DNA of 64,000 nt from Rhizobium sp. WYJ-E13. GTDB taxonomy: Bacteria > Pseudomonadota > Alphaproteobacteria > Rhizobiales > Rhizobiaceae. The notes below the pieces were generated by a model that saw only the letters and a list, made by a program, of their open reading frames with translations, ran no database searches and was not told where the DNA came from. Shown here piece after piece: positions 29,809 to 39,392 of the stretch. Numbering within the stretch: the stretch's first letter is position 1; every line of letters starts with the position of its first letter. The position numbers and the translations under genes were made by a program. Location: NCBI RefSeq assembly GCF_018987265.1, contig NZ_CP076853.1, positions 3,723,501 through 3,787,500 on the forward strand. The letters are read 5' to 3'.

Positions 29809-30693
29809 TTATTCATTTGCCTTTTTCCGAATCAAGCCCTCCTGCGCGACCGACGCGATCAGGACACCTGACCGTGTAAACAGGCTACCACGGGTCAATC
29901 CCCGGGCACCTGAGGCCGACGGACTGTCCTGCGTATAGAGCAGCCAGTCGTCGAGTTTGTCCGGCCGGTGGAACCACATGGCATGGTCGAGACTTGCGAC
30001 CTGCAAATTCTGATCGAAGATGGACGTTCCATGGGCATGCAGCGATGCATCAAGCAGCGTCATGTCCGAGAGATAGGCAAGTACCGCGGCCTGATAGAGC
30101 CGGTTGTCCGGGACGGGACCGGCGGCGCGCACCCAGACGTCCTGCCGTGGCTCGAGCTTCTCACGCGTGAAGTAATGTTTGAGCGAGACCGGTCGAATTT
30201 CGATCGGCCTCTCGCGCTCCCAGTATTTGCGCACAGCCGTCGACGCATGGGCGAGATACTGTTCCTTGATCTGCTGCTCGCCGAGCAGCGTTTCCGGCAT
30301 CGGTACAGCCGGCATGGGGACCTGGTGGTCGAAGCCCGGTTCCTCGACCTGGAAGGAGGCCGACAGTGCAAAGATCGCCTTGCCGTGCTGGATCGCGACG
30401 GCGCGGCGCGTATTAAAGCTCGATCCGTCACGGATGCGCTCGACCTGATAGATGATCGGCACGGAGGGATCGCCGGGGCGCATGAAATAGGCGTGCAGAG
30501 AATGAATGAAGCGTTCGCCCTCGACCGTGCGGTGCGCCGCCATCAGTGCCTGTGCGATCACTTGCCCACCGAACACCCGCTGCCAGCCGACCTGAGGGCT
30601 GCGGCCGCGAAAGATATCGACCTCGATCGGCTCGATATCCAGCGTCGAAATCAACGTTTCCATGGCGGTGGGCTTGCCCGTCTGCTCCGTCAT
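29809..30693 (-). CDS. tesB: Acyl-CoA thioesterase II
   Basis: Hydrolyses medium- and long-chain acyl-CoA. I start at ATG 30693 (MTEQTGKPTAMETLI), giving 294 residues with the double-hotdog layout: GRSPQVGWQRVFGGQVIAQAL in the first repeat and LQVASLDHAMWFHRP with SPSASGARGLTRGSLF near the C-terminus. Divergent from the hydroxylase gene with an 82-bp control region. The last codons lie in an AT-rich stretch shared with the glnK upstream region. Confidence 0.95.
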   Translation of the reverse strand: MTEQTGKPTAMETLISTLDIEPIEVDIFRGRSPQVGWQRVFGGQVIAQALMAAHRTVEGERFIHSLHAYFMRPGDPSVPIIYQVERIRDGSSFNTRRAVAIQHGKAIFALSASFQVEEPGFDHQVPMPAVPMPETLLGEQQIKEQYLAHASTAVRKYWERERPIEIRPVSLKHYFTREKLEPRQDVWVRAAGPVPDNRLYQAAVLAYLSDMTLLDASLHAHGTSIFDQNLQVASLDHAMWFHRPDKLDDWLLYTQDSPSASGARGLTRGSLFTRSGVLIASVAQEGLIRKKANE

Positions 30694-30775
30694 TTTGTTC
30701 GGCTCCCGGCGGTAGGAAGTGGTAACCTGATGATCTATATAGATCGCATCTGATCGTAGGAAGTGACAGGAGCCG

Positions 30776-31993
30776 ATGATGCTGGACATGCTGGTTGTGG
30801 GCGGAGGTTACGTCGGCCTGTCCGTGGCCGTGGCGGTCAAGCAGGCAGCACCTCATCTCAATATCGCCGTCGTCGAGGCGGCACCCGAGCACGCCTGGAA
30901 GACGGATATGCGCGCTTCCGCCATCATTGCGGCGGCGACGAAGATGCTTGAGGTCTTCGGCATCTGGGACGAGATCGAACCGGAGGCCCAGCCGATCAGC
31001 AAAATGATCGTCACCGACTCCAAGATGTCCGATCCGGTCCGCCCGATCTTCCTGACCTTCGACGGCGAAGTGGCCGAAGGCCGGCCATTTGCCCACATGA
31101 TCCCGAATGTCGTCATGGTCGGCGCGCTGCGCGGCGCATGCGAACGGCTCGGCATCGAGATCCGCCACGGCCTCAGCGCCACGGGGCTCAAGACGGGCGA
31201 CGCCAATATCGAGGTCAGCCTATCCAACGGCAGTACGCTGCAATCGCGCTTGCTGGTCGCCTGCGACGGCGTGCGATCCAGACTGCGCGACCTTGCCGGC
31301 ATCAAGACCGTGACCTGGGATTATGGCCAGTCCGGCATCGTCACGACGGTAGAGCATGAGCGCCCGCACCATGGCTGCGCGGAAGAGCACTTCCTGCCGT
31401 CCGGCCCCTTTGCCATCCTGCCGCTGCGCAACAACCGCTCATCGCTGGTCTGGACCGAGCGAACGAATGATGCCGCCAGACTCGTCGCCGCGGACGATCT
31501 GGTTTTCGAAGAGGAACTGGAACGCCGCTTCGGCCACAAGCTCGGCGCCCTCAAGGTCGTCGGCGATAAGCGGGCATTCCCGCTCGGCCTCACGCTCGCC
31601 CGTTCCTTCATCGCTCCACGCTTCGCGCTTGCCGGCGATGCCGCACATGGCATCCATCCGATTTCCGGCCAGGGCCTCAATCTCGGCTTCAAGGATGTGG
31701 CAGCGCTTGCCGAAACCATCGTGGATGCCGATCGACTCGGTCTCGATATCGGCGCCATCAACATTCTGGAGCGTTATCAGAGCTGGCGCCGTTTCGACAC
31801 CTTCCGCATGGGCGTCACGACGGATGTGCTGAACCGGCTCTTTTCCAACGACATGGCACCAATCCGAATCGCCCGCGACTTCGGTCTCGGCATCGTCGAT
31901 CGCCTGCCCGGTTTGAAGTCCTTCTTCATCAGCCAGGCGGCGGGAACGACAGCCAAGGACAATCCACGGCTGCTCTCAGGCGAAACGATCTGA
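30776..31993 (+). CDS. UbiH/UbiF/COQ6-family FAD-dependent ubiquinone hydroxylase
   Basis: Flavin monooxygenase of ubiquinone ring hydroxylation. 405 residues with the dinucleotide fold VVGGGYVGLSVAVAVKQ at the start, the central motif DGVRSRLRDLAG, and the FAD ribityl motif ALAGDAAHGIHPISGQGLN. CAGGAG precedes tandem ATGs at 30776 and 30779. Which ring position it acts on (C4, C5 or C6) cannot be read from sequence alone, because rhizobia use broad-specificity homologues. Confidence 0.9.
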   Translation: MMLDMLVVGGGYVGLSVAVAVKQAAPHLNIAVVEAAPEHAWKTDMRASAIIAAATKMLEVFGIWDEIEPEAQPISKMIVTDSKMSDPVRPIFLTFDGEVAEGRPFAHMIPNVVMVGALRGACERLGIEIRHGLSATGLKTGDANIEVSLSNGSTLQSRLLVACDGVRSRLRDLAGIKTVTWDYGQSGIVTTVEHERPHHGCAEEHFLPSGPFAILPLRNNRSSLVWTERTNDAARLVAADDLVFEEELERRFGHKLGALKVVGDKRAFPLGLTLARSFIAPRFALAGDAAHGIHPISGQGLNLGFKDVAALAETIVDADRLGLDIGAINILERYQSWRRFDTFRMGVTTDVLNRLFSNDMAPIRIARDFGLGIVDRLPGLKSFFISQAAGTTAKDNPRLLSGETI

Positions 31994-32002
31994 CATTACT
32001 CG

Positions 32003-32191
32003 TCAGTCTTCGAGTGTGCGCGCTTCCGAAACCAGCATGATCGGAATGCCGTCCCTGATCGGATAGGCAAGCCGCGCCTTTTCCGAGACCAGTTCATTGA
32101 GCTCGCGATCGTAGGAAAGCCGCCCCTTGGTCAGCGGGCAGACGAGAAGTTCGAGAAGTTTCGGATCAACCCGGCTCAGCTTTTCGTCCAT
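32003..32191 (-). CDS. Trm112 family protein
   Basis: 62-residue zinc-ribbon-like small protein. It shows [20 protein letters not shown] and [11 protein letters not shown], the two conserved blocks of the family. Eukaryotic Trm112 activates methyltransferases; bacterial members are thought to do likewise. Only one of the usual cysteine pairs remains (VCP), common in bacterial forms. It begins eight bases after the LON-domain gene on the same strand and converges with the hydroxylase gene. Confidence 0.9.
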   Translation of the reverse strand: MDEKLSRVDPKLLELLVCPLTKGRLSYDRELNELVSEKARLAYPIRDGIPIMLVSEARTLED

Positions 32192-32199
32192 GGCATCCT

Positions 32200-32871
32200 C
32201 TACTGCAGCACGGTGTCGGAATCGCCAAAAACGCGGGCGAGAACGATTTCAGTGATGGCGATCAGGGTTTCCGCCCTGGTTTTCAGGTCGGGTGCCTCAA
32301 GCAGCGCCTGCTTCTCAGCCGGGCCGAAGGGCGACATCATGGCGAGCGAATTGACGAGGGTAAGATTGCTGGCGCGCTCCACGCTCTCCCAGTCCGCCTC
32401 CAGCTTGTTGGCGTCGAGATAGGCCTTGAAGGCCGTCAGCAGGGCGCTGCGGTCGACGGCATCCTCCTCGTTTTCGGCAGAAAGATCGGAAATGAATGGC
32501 GCTATGCGGAAAGTACGGAACGGCTGACCATGTGATCGCTCCTCCAGCAGCCGGAAGCGGCACACGCCTGTCAGCGAGACGATATAACGCCCATCGCCGG
32601 TTTCGGCATAGGACGTAATCCGGCCAAGGCAGCCAACGGCCGCAAGCTCCGGCGCATGTGCCTTGTCCTCATGCTCGCCGTGCGCCGGCTGCACCATGCC
32701 GATCAGACGGTTTCCGGTGAGCGCCGCATCGAACATCGCAAGATAACGCGGCTCGAAGATATTGAGAGGTAACTGTCCGGCAGGCAGGAGAAGCGCACCT
32801 GTCAGGGGAAAAACAACAATTTCGTCCGGTAAATCACCGGGCTTCAGATATCTGGCATTGCCCACTTGCAT
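32200..32871 (-). CDS. LON substrate-binding-domain protein
   Basis: 223 residues equal to the N-terminal domain of Lon protease only, without ATPase or peptidase. The start [31 protein letters not shown] and the middle [29 protein letters not shown] follow the family pattern. Function unknown; probably a stand-alone peptide or protein binding module. Operon position between the YbbN-like thioredoxin and Trm112 genes. Confidence 0.9.
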   Translation of the reverse strand: MQVGNARYLKPGDLPDEIVVFPLTGALLLPAGQLPLNIFEPRYLAMFDAALTGNRLIGMVQPAHGEHEDKAHAPELAAVGCLGRITSYAETGDGRYIVSLTGVCRFRLLEERSHGQPFRTFRIAPFISDLSAENEEDAVDRSALLTAFKAYLDANKLEADWESVERASNLTLVNSLAMMSPFGPAEKQALLEAPDLKTRAETLIAITEIVLARVFGDSDTVLQ

Positions 32872-32894
32872 GAAGACTGGTCCCGCACTCTTGC

Positions 32895-32919
32895 GGTGGG
32901 CGTGTCCAACACGCCCACC
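32895..32919. repeat. Perfect 11-bp hairpin between thioredoxin and LON genes
   Basis: GGTGGGCGTGT (32895-32905) and its exact complement (32909-32919) with a 3-nt loop. No T-run follows on either strand, so it is not a plain terminator. It lies 54 bases past the thioredoxin-gene stop on the operon's strand. Confidence 0.65.
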
Positions 32920-32973
32920 CTGACGAGAAATGTGGTGCCCTTGTCTGAAAACGCAAGGGTGAAGGCGGCAAAC

Positions 32974-33948
32974 TCAGGAAAACAGGATCGAGGAAAGCTT
33001 GCGGCGGGCCGAAACAGTCGCCGGATCCTTGAATCCCCAGACCTCGAAGAACTGCAGGAGCTGGCGCCGCGCACCATCATCGTCAAAGGTGCGATCCTTG
33101 CGCATGATGAAGAGCAGGTGTTCAGCCGCTTCCTCGCGCTTGCCCTCGACATTCAGGATCTTGGCGAGTTTCAGGCGGGCTTCGTGATGATCCGGGTTCA
33201 ATGCCAGCTCGCGCTCCAGGGCAATGGGATCGCCGAGCTTGCGGGCTTCTTCTATCTGGTCGAGCTTCTTCAGCACCGCCTGGATGCCGGCATCCTTGGA
33301 AGCCTCTTCCGGCAGTTCGCTCAGCATCTGGCGGGCCTCGCCATGCCGGTCGGCCGCGATCAGGCACTCGGCCATGCCGGCAAGCGCCTTCGCATTTTCC
33401 GGATCAGCCTGAAGGATGGCACCATAAAGCTGACCCGCTTCATTGATATCTCCAGCGGCCAGCGCGTCGGAGGCCTGCGCTAGATAAGCTTCGATTTCTG
33501 CGGTCTCATCGGCACCCGCAGGACCCGCGAGGCGATCGATAAACTGGCGAACCTGGCTTTCCGGCACCGCCCCCATGAAACCATCGGCCGGGCGCCCATT
33601 GACGAAGGCGATGACGGCTGGAATGGACTGGATGCCAAGCTGACCGGCGATCGAAGGATGATCGTCAATGTTCATCTTGACCAGTCTGACGCGGCCCTGA
33701 CCTTCATTGACGACCTTTTCCAGAACCGGCGTAAGCTGCTTGCACGGACCACACCAGGGCGCCCAGAAGTCGACCAGCACCGGCTGATTGCGCGATTCCT
33801 CTAGAACATCCTTCGCGAAATTCGCCGTTGTGGTGTCCTTGATATAGCCACCGGCCGCTGTCGCAGGCTGGGGTGCTGTACCGTAGCTCGCCGTTGCCGA
33901 CATCTGGTTGCCGAAAGAACCGTTGTAGGGATTGTCGCTGCCGCTCAT
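32974..33948 (-). CDS. Thioredoxin-TPR co-chaperone, YbbN/CnoX-like
   Basis: I start at ATG 33948 (MSGSDNPYNGSFG) with GGGAGA upstream, giving 324 residues. A thioredoxin domain at about 40-145 has WAPWCGPC with both cysteines kept (Escherichia coli CnoX has lost them in part), and cis-Pro IQSIPAVIAF. TPR-like helices follow at about 160-324. This architecture protects proteins under bleach or oxidative stress and hands them to GroEL in E. coli. The retained CGPC suggests real thiol activity. Confidence 0.9.
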   Translation of the reverse strand: MSGSDNPYNGSFGNQMSATASYGTAPQPATAAGGYIKDTTTANFAKDVLEESRNQPVLVDFWAPWCGPCKQLTPVLEKVVNEGQGRVRLVKMNIDDHPSIAGQLGIQSIPAVIAFVNGRPADGFMGAVPESQVRQFIDRLAGPAGADETAEIEAYLAQASDALAAGDINEAGQLYGAILQADPENAKALAGMAECLIAADRHGEARQMLSELPEEASKDAGIQAVLKKLDQIEEARKLGDPIALERELALNPDHHEARLKLAKILNVEGKREEAAEHLLFIMRKDRTFDDDGARRQLLQFFEVWGFKDPATVSARRKLSSILFS

Positions 33949-34004
33949 GGATATCTCCCGCCGCGCCGATCTGCCGGCGTCTCTTGTAGCGCTAAAATCG
34001 TATG

Positions 34005-34520
34005 TCAGCACGTCACTTTCAAGACAAGCGGCTTATGCCCCGTCGCTTCCATAAATCGTATCAGGTCGGCGCTGCCGATCGAAGTGGTCGCGTCGTTGGA
34101 GAGCGGGTGGCAGTTTATGATGTCGTCATGCATCAGATCCGCATCGAGCACGAAGGTGACATTGTTACCGGTATCGTTGATCGCACCGAGCGCAGTAACC
34201 GCGCCCGGAATGACGCCCAGATATTCCATCAACTTTTCAGGCTTGCCGAAGGACACGCGGCCGGAGGCACCGATGATGGTGTGGACCTGCTTAAGGTCGA
34301 CAGCGGCATTTTCCTCCACCGTCAGCAGGAAATAACGATCTTTCTTGTCCCTCACGAAGAGGTTCTTGGTGTGGCCACCGGGAATCTCGTCCCGCAGCGC
34401 CACCGATTCGGCAACAGTGAAGACGGGAGCATGATCTTTGGTGCTGTGGGCGATGCCGATTCCGTCGAGAAAGTCGAAAAGATCCTGGCGAGTCTTGGGC
34501 TTGTTTTCGGTCATCGTCAT
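34005..34520 (-). CDS. Prolyl-tRNA editing protein (ProX/PrdX, YbaK domain)
   Basis: 171-residue free-standing editing domain that removes alanine mischarged on tRNA-Pro. Hallmarks are AHSTKDHAPVFTVAES, GGHTKNLFVRDKK, and GAINDTGNNVTFVLDADLMHDDIINCHPLSN. ATG at 34520 or 34514; GGA lies six bases before the second. It leads the minus-strand run to the YbbN-like, LON and Trm112 genes. Rhizobial prolyl-tRNA synthetases lack the internal editing domain, which would explain its presence. Confidence 0.93.
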   Translation of the reverse strand: MTMTENKPKTRQDLFDFLDGIGIAHSTKDHAPVFTVAESVALRDEIPGGHTKNLFVRDKKDRYFLLTVEENAAVDLKQVHTIIGASGRVSFGKPEKLMEYLGVIPGAVTALGAINDTGNNVTFVLDADLMHDDIINCHPLSNDATTSIGSADLIRFMEATGHKPLVLKVTC

Positions 34521-34676
34521 TCCATCAGACAGGAAAAGATAGATTGGATTGTCTGCTTACGTCCGCCTCATCAACTTGGCAATCTTCAGGACCGACGCAT
34601 TGCCCTGCATTCGCGGCGTTTCCGAAGCCGGTTTTCCACCGCCAGAACTTTTCTTCGTTTTTCCGTCATTTCCCTG

Positions 34677-34705
34677 TTGCATTTGAAAATCGTTTGGGCG
34701 ATATA
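34677..34705 (+). promoter_or_regulatory. Promoter of tRNA-Gly
   Basis: TTGCAT (34677-34682), 17-bp spacer, GATATA (34700-34705). Predicted start is near 34712, 60 bases before the tRNA. Confidence 0.5.
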
Positions 34706-34771
34706 GCGCCCGTCGCCGCAAGGTGGCGCCCACGGTCCGCTACTTACTACCCCGGACCGGCGTGGATTTGA

Positions 34772-34846
34772 GCGGGTGTAGCTCAGGGGTAGAGCACAAC
34801 CTTGCCAAGGTTGGGGTCGAGGGTTCGAATCCCTTCGCCCGCTCCA
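34772..34846 (+). tRNA. tRNA-Gly (anticodon GCC)
   Basis: 75 nt including an encoded CCA. Acceptor GCGGGTG (34772-34778) pairs with CGCCCGC (34836-34842) with one G-T pair; D arm GCTC/GAGC; anticodon stem CAACC/GGTTG with loop TTGCCAA, anticodon GCC at 34804-34806; T arm with GGTTCGAATCC. Reads GGC and GGU codons. Confidence 0.98.
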
Positions 34847-35046
34847 GTTTTCCCAATATGATTTATGCATACCAAAGCTTAAAACGTCTTTATGACGTGC
34901 GCTTGGTGTTGCCATCGGCCGTGCAGCGAACGCCATGACTGGCTTCGTCAGGACAAAAGCAGGCCAAGTATCAATCGATACCCGATGCCGGAAGGCATGC
35001 GTTGTTCCTTCGGTCGCCTTTCCACAGACAAATTTGCGGCGTTCGA

Positions 35047-35060
35047 TTGATCCAACTCAA
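35047..35060. promoter_or_regulatory. Fnr/FixK-type anaerobox
   Basis: TTGAT-CCAA-CTCAA matches the consensus TTGAT-N4-ATCAA with one mismatch. It lies 147 bp before the CBS remnant's start codon and 345 bp before phosphoketolase, so the ancestral CBS gene, and now perhaps phosphoketolase, would respond to low oxygen. Confidence 0.5.
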
Positions 35061-35193
35061 TGCAAAATGAGGTAGTATCCGATTAGGCTTCTTGCGCTTT
35101 GTTGGGAGGATTCTTCGCGCAAGCGGTTACCTATACCTACCTCTGGCATAGGCAGAGGAAGATTCCCATCGTTCAGAGCTGCGGTGGATCGAC

Positions 35194-35318
35194 ATGCTCG
35201 TCAAAGATGTAATGACGACAACGGTTGTCACAGTATCACCCGACAACAGCGTTCGGCGGAGGGTGTCTGTGGTGTCCGCGGCGTGGTGGAGCATTTCTCG
35301 GAATCTCCTCCTCAATAA
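35194..35318 (+). pseudogene. CBS-domain protein remnant with internal deletion
   Basis: From ATG 35194 the first 20 codons read MLVKDVMTTTVVTVSPDNSV, the textbook start of a CBS-domain protein. The downstream part in the +1 frame reads AEGVCGVRGVVEHFSESPPQ then TAA at 35316-35318, matching the C-terminal BON-like end of two-CBS-plus-BON proteins of about 220-240 residues. The middle (roughly 180 codons) is missing and the two ends are out of frame, so the gene is dead. The junction is near 35250-35265. Confidence 0.75.
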
Positions 35319-35404
35319 TACCCCAGCATCGACATGAGACTGCATCGGCCTTCGTGAAATAGGCCAACGAGATTCAGCAATGTTATTTTGATTGGGAGAC
35401 TCAG

Positions 35405-37867
35405 ATGGCCTCACCTGAAACGGCAGTGATGAACAAACCAGCCTCAATCGCGTCGTCTGGAAAGACCCCGCTTTCCACTGAGGAACTCCGCCTGATGGAC
35501 GCCTATTGGCGGGCATCGAACTATCTGTCGGTCGGGCAGATCTATCTGCTCGACAATCCCTTGCTCAAAAAGCCGCTCGCACGCGAACACATCAAGCCGC
35601 GGTTGCTCGGCCATTGGGGAACCTCGCCAGGCCTGAACATGCTGTATGTGCACCTTAACAGGGTGATCAAGCGAGACGACCTCAACATGATCTATGTGAT
35701 CGGCCCTGGCCATGGCGGACCGTCGCTTGTCGCACATGCCTATCTGGAGGGGACGTACACCGAATTCTACCCGAATATTGGTCAGGACGAGGAAGGCATG
35801 AAGCGGCTGTTCAAGCAGTTCAGCTTTCCCGGCGGCATCCCGAGCCACGTCGCTCCCGAAACACCAGGGAGCATACATGAAGGTGGCGAGCTCGGTTATG
35901 CGCTCAGCCACGCCTATGGAGCAGCCTTCGACAATCCCGATCTGATCGTCGCCTGTGTTGTCGGTGACGGAGAAGCCGAAACCGGGCCGCTTGCGACGGG
36001 ATGGCATGGCAACAAGTTCCTCAATCCAGCCCGTGACGGCTGCGTTCTGCCGATCCTGCACCTCAACGGCTACAAGATCGCCAATCCCTGCTTCCTTGCC
36101 CGTATTCCCAAGGAGGAATTGCTGAAGTTCTTTGAGGGCATGGGATATGCGCCCCTCTTCGTGGAAGGCCATGAGCCCGACAAGGTGCAGCAACAGCTTG
36201 CCGCGGCCATGGACACCGCCGTCGCCAGGATCAAGGCGATCTGGTCGGAAGCGCGGGACAAGGGAAATGTCAGCCGGCCGGCGTGGCCGATGATCATCTT
36301 CCGCACGCCGAAGGGCTGGACATGCCCGGAGGAAATCGACGGCAAGAAATGCGAAGACTATTGGCGCTCGCACCAGGTTCCGATGGGCGACATGGACAAA
36401 CCGGAACATATCAAGGTGCTTCGTCACTGGATGAAGACCTACAGGCCTGAAGAACTTTTCGACGACGATGGCAGACTGCATGCTGAACTGGCCGCGCTGG
36501 CACCGACCGGACATCGCCGGATGAGCGACAATCCGCACGCAAACGGTGGTCTGTTGTTGCGCGATTTGAAGATGCCGGATTTCCGCGATTATGCTGTCTC
36601 TGTCCCCAAGCCCGGTACAGTCACAGCAGAATCCGCTCGCGTCATGGGCAAGTTCCTGCGCGATGTGATGAAATTGAATCTTGGCAGCAAGAACTTTCGG
36701 CTGTTCAGCCCCGATGAGAACAATTCCAATCGCTGGCAGGACGTGCTGGAGGTGACGGATCGCTGCTATATGGCCGAAATCTACCCCGAGGACGATCATC
36801 TGTCGCCCGACGGCCGCGTCATGGAGGTCCTGAGCGAGCATCAATGCCAGGGCTGGCTTGAAGGCTATCTGCTCACTGGCCGTCACGGCTTTTTCTCCTG
36901 CTACGAGGCGTTCATTCACATCATCGACTCGATGTTCAATCAGCACGCCAAATGGCTGAAGGTGTGCAACCACATTCCATGGCGGCGGCCGATCGCCTCG
37001 CTCAACTACTTCCTGAGTTCGCATGTGTGGAGACAGGATCACAACGGCTTTTCTCATCAGGATCCTGGCTTCATCGACCATGTGATCAACAAGAAGGCAG
37101 AGGTCATCCGGGTCTATCTTCCGCCGGATGCCAATACGCTCCTGTCCGTCACCGATCATTGCCTGCGCAGCCGCAACTATGTGAACGTGGTGGTGGCGGG
37201 CAAGCAACCTGCTCCGCAATGGCTCACGATGGATGAGGCCATCAAGCACTGCGCCGAAGGTCTCGGTATTTGGCAATGGGCCAGCAATGACCGGGATTCG
37301 GAGCCGGATGTGGTCATGGCTTGCTGCGGCGATGTGCCGACCTTGGAGACGCTCGCCGCCGTCCAGCTGATCCGCGAGCACCTTCCCCAGGTGAAGGTGC
37401 GGGTCATCAATGTCGTCAATCTGATGAAGCTTCAGCCCTCGAGCGAACATCCCCACGGGCTTTCGGATCGTGACTTCGATGCGTTCTTCACGAAGGACAA
37501 GCCGATCATCTTCGCATTCCACGGATATCCCTGGTTGATCCACCGGCTGACTTATCGGCGAACCAACCATAAAAACCTGCACGTCCGAGGATATAAGGAA
37601 GAAGGAACGACCACGACGCCGTTCGACATGGTCGTTCTGAACGAGCTCGATCGCTTTCATCTCGTCGAAGACGTCATCGATCGGCTGCCCCAACTTGGCG
37701 CGCGCGCGGCCTATTTCAAGCAGGCAATCCGCGGGAAACTGATCGAGCACCGCCAATATATCGAGGCGCATGGTGATGACATGCCCGAGATCAGCGGCTG
37801 GACGTGGGGGGTCAAGAGCACGGAAAAAATGAAGGCGGGGACTTCCACAGAGGGAGACAATGCCTAG
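35405..37867 (+). CDS. xfp: Phosphoketolase (xylulose-5-phosphate/fructose-6-phosphate)
   Basis: TPP enzyme splitting xylulose-5-phosphate or fructose-6-phosphate to acetyl phosphate plus an aldose phosphate. The 820 residues match the family length. N-terminal XFP block: [23 protein letters not shown] site [20 protein letters not shown]-terminal [14 protein letters not shown] with [14 protein letters not shown]. Start ATG 35405 has GGGA upstream. No acetate kinase or phosphotransacetylase is adjacent to use the acetyl phosphate. It is followed after 98 bases by the glucoamylase-like gene. Confidence 0.97.
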   Translation: MASPETAVMNKPASIASSGKTPLSTEELRLMDAYWRASNYLSVGQIYLLDNPLLKKPLAREHIKPRLLGHWGTSPGLNMLYVHLNRVIKRDDLNMIYVIGPGHGGPSLVAHAYLEGTYTEFYPNIGQDEEGMKRLFKQFSFPGGIPSHVAPETPGSIHEGGELGYALSHAYGAAFDNPDLIVACVVGDGEAETGPLATGWHGNKFLNPARDGCVLPILHLNGYKIANPCFLARIPKEELLKFFEGMGYAPLFVEGHEPDKVQQQLAAAMDTAVARIKAIWSEARDKGNVSRPAWPMIIFRTPKGWTCPEEIDGKKCEDYWRSHQVPMGDMDKPEHIKVLRHWMKTYRPEELFDDDGRLHAELAALAPTGHRRMSDNPHANGGLLLRDLKMPDFRDYAVSVPKPGTVTAESARVMGKFLRDVMKLNLGSKNFRLFSPDENNSNRWQDVLEVTDRCYMAEIYPEDDHLSPDGRVMEVLSEHQCQGWLEGYLLTGRHGFFSCYEAFIHIIDSMFNQHAKWLKVCNHIPWRRPIASLNYFLSSHVWRQDHNGFSHQDPGFIDHVINKKAEVIRVYLPPDANTLLSVTDHCLRSRNYVNVVVAGKQPAPQWLTMDEAIKHCAEGLGIWQWASNDRDSEPDVVMACCGDVPTLETLAAVQLIREHLPQVKVRVINVVNLMKLQPSSEHPHGLSDRDFDAFFTKDKPIIFAFHGYPWLIHRLTYRRTNHKNLHVRGYKEEGTTTTPFDMVVLNELDRFHLVEDVIDRLPQLGARAAYFKQAIRGKLIEHRQYIEAHGDDMPEISGWTWGVKSTEKMKAGTSTEGDNA

Positions 37868-37965
37868 CCGACGCGTTGCGCCTAAACGATCATACCGGCA
37901 GGCGTCCGACCAACGCCGCCTCCGGTTGTCCGACGAAACCATCTGATCTCCTCGGTTACCCTATC

Positions 37966-39285
37966 ATGTCGGAATTACTGTCAACCGATCCTGAATTGAA
38001 CCGAATGCCAACGGATGAGGACCTCGGTCGTCTTCAGTTCACGACATTGCTCTACTATCTGCAATGCACGAATCCGGACAATGGATTGGTTCGCGACAAG
38101 ACACAGGCGGGCGCACCGGCGAGTATCGCCGCCATCGGCATGGCTCTTGCGACCATTCCTGTCATCGTAGAACGCGGCGTCGTCATTCGTGAGTTTGCCG
38201 CCAAGATCGCGCGACGTCGGCTGGAATTCCTGATGTCCTGCCACCAGGGGCCGGAACCTGACGCATCCGGCTACAAGGGTTTCTTCTACCATTTCCTCGA
38301 CATTGAGACGGGGCGACGGGTCTGGCAGTGCGAATTGTCAACGATCGACTCGGCTTTCCTGTTCGCCGGTGCCTTGACCGTGGCAGCCTATTTCGATGCA
38401 GACACCGAGGACGAAGCGAAGGTTCGCGCACTTGCCAAATCGCTGTATGAGCGCGTTGACTGGAATTGGGCTCGCGACCACGGGGCTACGCTCACCCATG
38501 GCTGGCGACCGGAAAGCGGATTCATTCCGTATCGGTGGCGCGGCTATGACGAAGGCCTGCTTCTTTACATTCTCGGACTCGGCTCACCGAGCCACCCTCT
38601 GCCGCCTGAAAGCTTCACCGCCTATACGGAGAGTTACGAATGGCGGAATATCTTCGGACGTGAATTGCTCTATTCCGGTCCGCTCTTCACGCATCAGCTT
38701 TCACATATGTGGATCGATTTTCGTGAAATTCGCGATAAATTCATGCGCGAGCACGACAGCGACTATTTCCAGAACAGCCGGCACGCCACTTTCGTTCAGC
38801 AGGAATACGCCATTCGCAACCCGCTGGACTTAAAAGGCTACGGCGAACATTGCTGGGGTTTCACGGCAAGCGATGGGCCTGGCTGGATCAAGCGAAACAT
38901 AGACGGCGTCGATAGGGAATTCTTCGACTACGTCGCCCGGGGCGCACCCTATGGGCCGGATGATGGAACGGTATCCCCCTGGGTTGTGGTTGCCTCGCTG
39001 CCGTTTGCGCCGGAAATCGTCATCCCGACCGTGCGAAACTTTGCCCGCATGAAACTGGGCATGACGCGACTTTACGGGTTTAGGCCGTCGTTCAACCAGA
39101 CATATACGACTGGCGACAACAACGACGGATGGTGGGTCAGCCCCTACCATTTCGGGATCGACCAAGGTCCCGTCGTCCTGATGATCGAAAACTACCGGAC
39201 CGGCTTACTGTGGAACATCATGCGTCGATGCGAGCCGGTTGTAGTCGGACTAAGACGAGCAGGGTTTTCAGGCGGCTGGTTATGA
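37966..39285 (+). CDS. Glucoamylase-like (PF10091) protein, copy 1
   Basis: 439 residues from ATG 37966 (MSELLSTDPELNRM); the frame is open upstream but without homology, and no strong ribosome site is seen. It is an alpha/alpha-barrel protein with ENGLV-type start (NPDNGLVRDKTQAGAPASIAA), GFFYHFLD, ELSTIDSAF, GWRPESGFIPYRWRGYDEG, SHMWIDFREI and WGFTASDGP, all hallmarks of the so-called glucoamylase family. Some PF10091 members act on beta-1,2-glucans (GH144) and the domain occurs in cyclic beta-1,2-glucan synthase, so the substrate may be beta-1,2-glucan rather than starch. No signal peptide. A paralogue lies at 56481. Confidence 0.85.
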   Translation: MSELLSTDPELNRMPTDEDLGRLQFTTLLYYLQCTNPDNGLVRDKTQAGAPASIAAIGMALATIPVIVERGVVIREFAAKIARRRLEFLMSCHQGPEPDASGYKGFFYHFLDIETGRRVWQCELSTIDSAFLFAGALTVAAYFDADTEDEAKVRALAKSLYERVDWNWARDHGATLTHGWRPESGFIPYRWRGYDEGLLLYILGLGSPSHPLPPESFTAYTESYEWRNIFGRELLYSGPLFTHQLSHMWIDFREIRDKFMREHDSDYFQNSRHATFVQQEYAIRNPLDLKGYGEHCWGFTASDGPGWIKRNIDGVDREFFDYVARGAPYGPDDGTVSPWVVVASLPFAPEIVIPTVRNFARMKLGMTRLYGFRPSFNQTYTTGDNNDGWWVSPYHFGIDQGPVVLMIENYRTGLLWNIMRRCEPVVVGLRRAGFSGGWL

Positions 39286-39392
39286 TGGTCTTGCCGAATC
39301 CGCCCGAATTTCCTGAACCGGCTTGTGAACGAACGACGGACAGTGAACGCCGCAGACGACTTGGGTTTTCAAAGAACCAAGCTGCATAACAG

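Larger units (their letters stand above)
34847..35404. other. 558-bp region between tRNA-Gly and phosphoketolase
   Basis: It contains no intact gene. It holds an Fnr/FixK-like box (35047-35060), a CBS-domain gene remnant (35194-35318), and a short stem CCTCTG/CAGAGG around 35140-35158. No integrase or attachment-site repeat of the tRNA 3' end was seen. Confidence 0.7.

Noticed and set aside
34586..34936. A 116-codon minus-strand frame with GRRDSNPRPQPWQG and CALPLSYTR
   Set aside because: It is the antisense translation of tRNA-Gly, a well-known false protein seen in many genomes.
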